A DNA stretch of 9,920 bases from Pseudomonadota bacterium (GTDB lineage Bacteria; Pseudomonadota; Alphaproteobacteria; Acetobacterales; Acetobacteraceae): contig JAJXSZ010000086.1 of assembly GCA_021784255.1 (NCBI GenBank), positions 1-9,920 of the forward strand, given 5' to 3'. Both the position numbers and the translations under genes were made by a program. The notes under the pieces are model-generated. The model was not told the DNA's origin, did not search any database, and saw nothing but the letters and a program-made list of their open reading frames with translations. Shown here piece by piece: positions 6,611-9,920 of the stretch (position 1 is its first letter; each line of letters begins with the position of its first letter).

Positions 6611-7294
6611 ATGACCGCGGTGTTTCCTGCTCCCGTCGCCGAGACGTCGACCAAGCTGATCCTGGCGCTGCCCAAGGGACGCATCCTCGCCGAATGCGCG
6701 CCGGTGCTGGCGCGCGCCGGCATCGTTCCCGACCCGGGCTATGCCGACGAGGGCAGCCGGGCGCTGCGCTTCGCCACCAACGAGGAGGCGCTCGACGTGA
6801 TCCGCGTCCGCTCCTTCGATGTCGCGACCTTCGTCGCCTTCGGCGCGGCGGCGATCGGCATCTGCGGTGCCGATGTGCTGATGGAGTTCGACTACCCGGA
6901 GATCTACGCGCCGCTCGACCTCGGCATCGGCGTCTGCCGGATCTCGGTCGCCGAGCCGCGCGCGACCGCCGGGCAGGACGACCCCGCCACCTGGTCGCGC
7001 GTGCGCGTGGCGAGCAAATACCCGAACGTGACGCGCCGGCATTTCGCGGCGCGCGGCGTCCAGGCCGAGGTGGTGGAGCTGAACGGGGCGATGGAGCTGG
7101 CGCCGACGCTCGGCCTGTCGCGGCTGATCGTCGATCTCGTGGCCAGCGGCTCCACGCTCAAGGCCAACGATCTCGTGGAGACGGAAGTGATCGCGCCGGT
7201 GACGTCGCGGCTGATCGTCAACCGCACGGCGCTGAAGACCAACCCCGAGCTGATCGGCGGCTGGATCCAGCGCTTCCGCCAGGCCCTCGGCTGA
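6611..7294 (+). CDS. hisG: ATP phosphoribosyltransferase, short form (catalytic subunit)
   Basis: HisG joins ATP and PRPP to give phosphoribosyl-ATP, the first and regulated step of histidine synthesis. The protein is 227 residues, so it lacks the C-terminal regulatory domain of the long form (about 300 residues). Short HisG works in a hetero-octamer with HisZ, whose gene is not in this window. Motifs are LALPKGRI (18-25), the ASKYPNVTRRHF block (134-145), ELNGAMELAP (156-165) and the PRPP loop VDLVASGSTLKAN (174-186). I chose ATG 6611. It leaves about 15 residues before the first strand (TKLILALPKGR), longer than usual, and no clear Shine-Dalgarno precedes it. TTG 6578 would extend it further and GTG 6620 would shorten it. 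The stop overlaps the hisD start by one base, so the two are translationally coupled. Confidence 0.95.
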   Translation: MTAVFPAPVAETSTKLILALPKGRILAECAPVLARAGIVPDPGYADEGSRALRFATNEEALDVIRVRSFDVATFVAFGAAAIGICGADVLMEFDYPEIYAPLDLGIGVCRISVAEPRATAGQDDPATWSRVRVASKYPNVTRRHFAARGVQAEVVELNGAMELAPTLGLSRLIVDLVASGSTLKANDLVETEVIAPVTSRLIVNRTALKTNPELIGGWIQRFRQALG

Positions 7295-8607
7295 TGCACC
7301 ACCTGGCGACGCGGGACGCGGACTTCACGGAACGCTTCGCGGCGCTGCTGGCGCAGGCGCGGGCGACGACGGAGAACGTCGCCGAGCCGGTCGCGGCGAT
7401 CATCGCGCGCGTGCGCGAGGAGGGCGACGCGGCGCTGGCCGACCTCACGCGGCGCTTCGACGGGCATTCCGGGCGGCTGCGGGTGAGCGAAGCGGAGGTG
7501 GACGCGGCCTGCGGCGCGATCGCGCCGGCGCTGCTGGCGGCGCTCGAAACCGCCGCCGTGCGCATCGAGGCGTTCCATCGCCTGCAGATGCCGTCGGATC
7601 TCTGCACGACGGATGCGGCGGGGCTGACGCTCGGCATGCGCTGGAACGCGCTCGATGCGGTCGGGCTCTATGTGCCGGGCGGCAAGGCGGCATACCCGTC
7701 CTCGGTGCTGATGAACGCGATTCCGGCACGCGTCGCGGGGGTGGCGCGCATCGCGATGTGCGTGCCCGCACCGGGCGGCGTGCTCGATCCGCTGGTGCTG
7801 GCGGCGGCCCGCCGCGCCGGGGTGGCCGAGATCTATCGCGTCGGCGGGGCGCAGGCCGTCGCCGCCCTGGCCTATGGAACGGCAACGATCGCCCCGGTCG
7901 ATCGCATCGTCGGGCCGGGCAACGCCTATGTCGCGGAGGCGAAGCGCCAGGTCTTCGGCCGGGTCGGCATCGATGCCGTCGCCGGGCCCTCCGAGGTGGT
8001 GGTGCTGGCCGATGCCGCGAACGACCCCGAGCAGGTGGCGATGGACCTGCTGGCGCAGGCCGAGCACGACGAGGCGGCGCAGTCGATCCTCGTCACCGAC
8101 GATGCCGGGTTCGCCGAACGCGTCGAGCGCGCCGTCGAGGTGGCGCTGCAGGCCCTGCCGCGGGCCGCGATCGCCGGCGCCTCCTGGCGCGCGCACGGGG
8201 CGATCATCGTGGTGCGCGACTGGGACGAGGCGCCGGCCCTGGTCGACCGGCTCGCGCCCGAACATCTCGAGATCATGACCGCCGAGCCGCAGGCGCTGTT
8301 CGCGCGCATCCGCCACGCCGGGGCGGCGTTTCTCGGCGCCTGGTGCCCGGAGGCGATCGGCGACTACGTCGCGGGGCCGAACCATGTGCTGCCGACCGGG
8401 CGGACGGCGCGGTTTTCCTCGGGGCTCTCGGTGTTCGACTTTCTCAAGCGCACGACCTGGATCGCCGCCGGCCGGGATGGGCTTGCCGCCGTCGGGCCGG
8501 CGGCGGTGGCGCTGGCCGAGGCCGAGGGCCTGGGCGCGCACGCGAGGAGCGTGGCCCTCAGGCTCGAGCGCAGCCGGCTTGACGCTGCGCCGGATCGCGG
8601 CGCATAG
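7294..8607 (+). CDS. hisD: Histidinol dehydrogenase
   Basis: HisD oxidises L-histidinol to L-histidine in two NAD-dependent steps, the end of the pathway that HisG begins. It is a cytoplasmic zinc homodimer. The 437-residue length fits. Zinc ligands are Gln255 and His258 in LLAQAEHDEAAQS, Asp357 in EAIGDYVAGPNH and His416 in GLGAHARSV; the general base pair is Glu323-His324 in LAPEHLEI. The signature IVGPGNAYVAEAKRQVFG (205-222) and AGPSEVVVLAD (230-240) are intact, as are YVPGGKAAYPSSVLMNAIPA and VGGAQA. ATG 7294 shares its A with the hisG stop (TGATG). The next gene, infA, starts 27 bp downstream on the same strand. No feature is unusual. Confidence 0.98.
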   Translation: MHHLATRDADFTERFAALLAQARATTENVAEPVAAIIARVREEGDAALADLTRRFDGHSGRLRVSEAEVDAACGAIAPALLAALETAAVRIEAFHRLQMPSDLCTTDAAGLTLGMRWNALDAVGLYVPGGKAAYPSSVLMNAIPARVAGVARIAMCVPAPGGVLDPLVLAAARRAGVAEIYRVGGAQAVAALAYGTATIAPVDRIVGPGNAYVAEAKRQVFGRVGIDAVAGPSEVVVLADAANDPEQVAMDLLAQAEHDEAAQSILVTDDAGFAERVERAVEVALQALPRAAIAGASWRAHGAIIVVRDWDEAPALVDRLAPEHLEIMTAEPQALFARIRHAGAAFLGAWCPEAIGDYVAGPNHVLPTGRTARFSSGLSVFDFLKRTTWIAAGRDGLAAVGPAAVALAEAEGLGAHARSVALRLERSRLDAAPDRGA

Positions 8608-8634
8608 GTCCGCTCCCCCCAGGCAAGAGGCCCG

Positions 8635-8853
8635 ATGTCAAAGGAAGACATGGTCGAGTTCAGCGGCACCGTGACGGAGCTGCTGCCCAACGCGATGTTT
8701 CGCGTCAAGCTCGACAACGAACACGTCATCCTCGCCCATACCAGCGGCAAGATGCGCAAGAACCGCATTCGCGTGCTGGCCGGCGACAGGGTCAACGTCG
8801 AAATGACGCCGTACGACCTCACCAAGGGCCGGATCACGTTTCGATTCAAATAA
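8635..8853 (+). CDS. infA: Translation initiation factor IF-1
   Basis: IF-1 is an essential single-OB-fold (S1-like) protein that occupies the A site of the 30S subunit during initiation. The 72-residue sequence is complete and near the bacterial consensus: FSGTVTELLPNAMFRVKLDN (9-28), HTSGKMRKNRIRVLAGDRV (35-53) and the C-terminal YDLTKGRITFRFK (60-72). AGAGG at 8626-8630 is the ribosome site for ATG 8635, with a short 4-base spacer. It follows hisD by 27 bp and precedes maf by 97 bp. Confidence 0.98.
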   Translation: MSKEDMVEFSGTVTELLPNAMFRVKLDNEHVILAHTSGKMRKNRIRVLAGDRVNVEMTPYDLTKGRITFRFK

Positions 8854-8877
8854 CGGGGCCGGTTCAAGCAGGCGGGT

Positions 8878-8931
8878 CGATGCAGGTGGCCCTACCGATG
8901 CCGGCGGGTCTGCCGATGCCGGCGCGCCCGC
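8878..8931. repeat. Three degenerate tandem copies of an 18-bp unit between infA and maf
   Basis: Units start with CGATGC and run 8878-8895, 8896-8913 and 8914-8931. The second and third share CGATGCCGGCG exactly; the first is more diverged. They fill over half of the 97-bp gap between infA and maf, the longest spacer in this part of the cluster apart from murA-hisG. The reading frames through the repeat are open, but no plausible start or known domain marks it as coding. It is probably slippage-derived spacer; a role in the maf leader cannot be excluded. Confidence 0.75.
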
Positions 8932-8950
8932 TTTCCCGGGGTCTTGCCGG

Positions 8951-9505
8951 ATGCCGCTGATCCTCGCCTCCGCCAGTCCGCGCCGGCGCGCGCTGCTGGC
9001 GCAGATCGGCATCGTTCCCGACACCGTCCGCGACCCCGGCATCGACGAGACACCCCTGCCTGGCGAGCTGCCGCGCGCGCTGGCGCTGCGGCTGGCGCGG
9101 GCGAAGGCGGTGCCGCAGGCGGGCGCCTTCGTGCTCGCGGCCGATACCGTGGTCGCGGCCGGGCGGCGGATCATCGGCAAGCCGGCGGATGCAGCCGAGG
9201 CACGGCGCTTCCTGGCGCTGCTCTGCGGGCGGCGGCACCGGGTCCATACGGCGGTGGTGCTGGTTGCCCCGGACGGGCGGCGCGGCGAGCGGCAGAGCGT
9301 CAGCATCGTGACCTTCGCGCGGCTCGCCGCCGCCGAGATCGAGGCCTATATCGCGACCGGCGAATGGCAGGGCCGGGCCGGCGGCTATGCGATCCAGGGC
9401 CAGGCCGCGGCCTTCGTGCGGCAGCTGCAGGGGAGTTATTCCGGCGTCGTCGGCCTGCCGCTGTGGGAGACGGCGAGCCTGCTGCGCGGGCTGGGGTGGC
9501 GTTGA
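8951..9505 (+). CDS. maf: Maf-family nucleoside triphosphate pyrophosphatase
   Basis: Maf proteins hydrolyse noncanonical or excess NTPs (dTTP, UTP, CTP or modified forms) to the monophosphate and pyrophosphate, and are linked to house-cleaning and cell division. The 184-residue length is a little short but normal. Visible motifs are the phosphate-binding SASPRRRALL (7-16), GIDETPLPGE (30-39), the catalytic-base region LAADTVV with Asp65, IIGKPADAAEA (75-85), TGEWQGRAGGYAIQG (136-150) and GSYSGVVGLPL (161-171). I cannot assign the substrate class. ATG 8951 gives the canonical MPLILASASPRR start, although no good Shine-Dalgarno is seen; GGGG at about 8938-8941 is the only candidate. The 3' end overlaps the next gene, which implies translational coupling to RNase E/G, a pairing common in Alphaproteobacteria. 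Confidence 0.96.
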   Translation: MPLILASASPRRRALLAQIGIVPDTVRDPGIDETPLPGELPRALALRLARAKAVPQAGAFVLAADTVVAAGRRIIGKPADAAEARRFLALLCGRRHRVHTAVVLVAPDGRRGERQSVSIVTFARLAAAEIEAYIATGEWQGRAGGYAIQGQAAAFVRQLQGSYSGVVGLPLWETASLLRGLGWR

Positions 9506-9920
9506 GGACGGAGATCCGCGCCAGCGCCTCGCCGGGCGAGGTGCGGGTCGCGACGCTGCGCGACGGCGTGCTGTGGGATTACGCGCTGTGGCGGCCAGGC
9601 CGGCCGGACGGCGTGGGCGATGTGCATCGCGGCCGCCTCCTGGCGCGCGCGGCGGCGCTGGCCGGCAGTTTCGTCGAGATCGAGGGGGCGGTCGGGTTCC
9701 TGCCCGACAGCGAGGCGCGGGCAGCGGAAGGCACGGTGCTGGGCGTGCGGATCGTGCGCGCCGCGCATGGCGGCAAGGGGCCACGGCTGGAGGCGGCGGC
9801 GGCGGCGGCGGGGCCGGTCGGGCTCGTCGCGCGCGGGCCGAGCCCGCTCGCGGAGATGCGCGCGCGCTATCCCGAGGCGGCGTTCCTGGCCGATGAGCGG
9901 GAGCTTGCGGGCGGCGGCGG
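9502..9920 (+). CDS. Ribonuclease E/G family protein, 5' part (runs off window)
   Basis: This reading frame stays open from the end of maf to the window edge, about 139 residues. It begins RTEIRASASPGEVRVATLRD and continues with DYALWRPGRPDGVGD, VHRGRLLARA, GSFVEIEGAVGFLPDSEA and VLGVRIVRAAHGGKGPRLEA. The pattern 'GEVRVA...DYALWRP...GDVHRGR...FVEI-GAVGFLP' is that of the N-terminal S1-like part of alphaproteobacterial RNase E/G, a cytoplasmic endonuclease for RNA processing and decay. The catalytic DEAD-like and zinc-link regions lie beyond the edge, so RNase E versus RNase G cannot be decided. The start is non-ATG: TTG 9502 gives a 4-base TTGA overlap with maf, and GTG 9496 gives a 10-base overlap. 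I prefer TTG because the protein then opens with (M)RTEIR. The position directly after maf supports the call. Confidence 0.82.
   Translation, partial: MRTEIRASASPGEVRVATLRDGVLWDYALWRPGRPDGVGDVHRGRLLARAAALAGSFVEIEGAVGFLPDSEARAAEGTVLGVRIVRAAHGGKGPRLEAAAAAAGPVGLVARGPSPLAEMRARYPEAAFLADERELAGGG

Noticed and set aside
5153..7042. Upstream extension of the fumC frame, antisense to murA and hisG, making an apparent 1101-codon protein.
   Set aside because: The fumarase start at 5152 has a good ribosome site and family-like N-terminus. The extension is low-complexity and antisense to two core genes.
6904..8541. 545-codon - strand frame antisense to hisG and hisD.
   Set aside because: Shadow frame with biased composition and no motif; the + strand genes carry intact active sites.

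Overview
The window is very GC-rich and densely coded, and the proteins look alphaproteobacterial. The block murA-hisG-hisD-infA-maf-RNase E/G, all on the + strand, is an arrangement known from Rhodospirillales/Acetobacterales. A member of Acetobacteraceae or a close relative is my best guess. This rests on gene order and protein style, not on a search.

Left part (1-3795) is accessory. It opens with the 3' part of a MocR/GabR-type regulator (its aminotransferase-like domain, cut by the window edge). Facing it is an amidase-signature hydrolase on the - strand. A 70-bp divergent intergenic region follows, then a NodB-fold (polysaccharide deacetylase/imidase-like) hydrolase, and 11 bp later a chloramphenicol phosphotransferase-like kinase. 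The amidase and the NodB-fold enzyme could form a short amide or cyclic-imide breakdown pathway, but that is inference.

Middle part (3737-6496) holds central metabolism and cell wall genes. Class II fumarase (fumC, - strand) converges on and overlaps the kinase gene by 59 bp. It diverges from murA (first committed step of peptidoglycan synthesis) across 81 bp that contain a perfect 16-bp GC palindrome.

Right part (6611-9920) is a compact + strand cluster. hisG (short form, which needs HisZ, not present here) overlaps hisD by one base. Then come infA (IF-1), maf (nucleotide pyrophosphatase) and the start of an RNase E/G gene that overlaps the end of maf and runs off the window.

I saw no tRNA, rRNA, CRISPR array, insertion sequence or phage gene. 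The right two thirds are ordinary core genome. The points worth a second look are in the left third and in short repeats and dyads between genes. I found no convincing undescribed multi-gene system.
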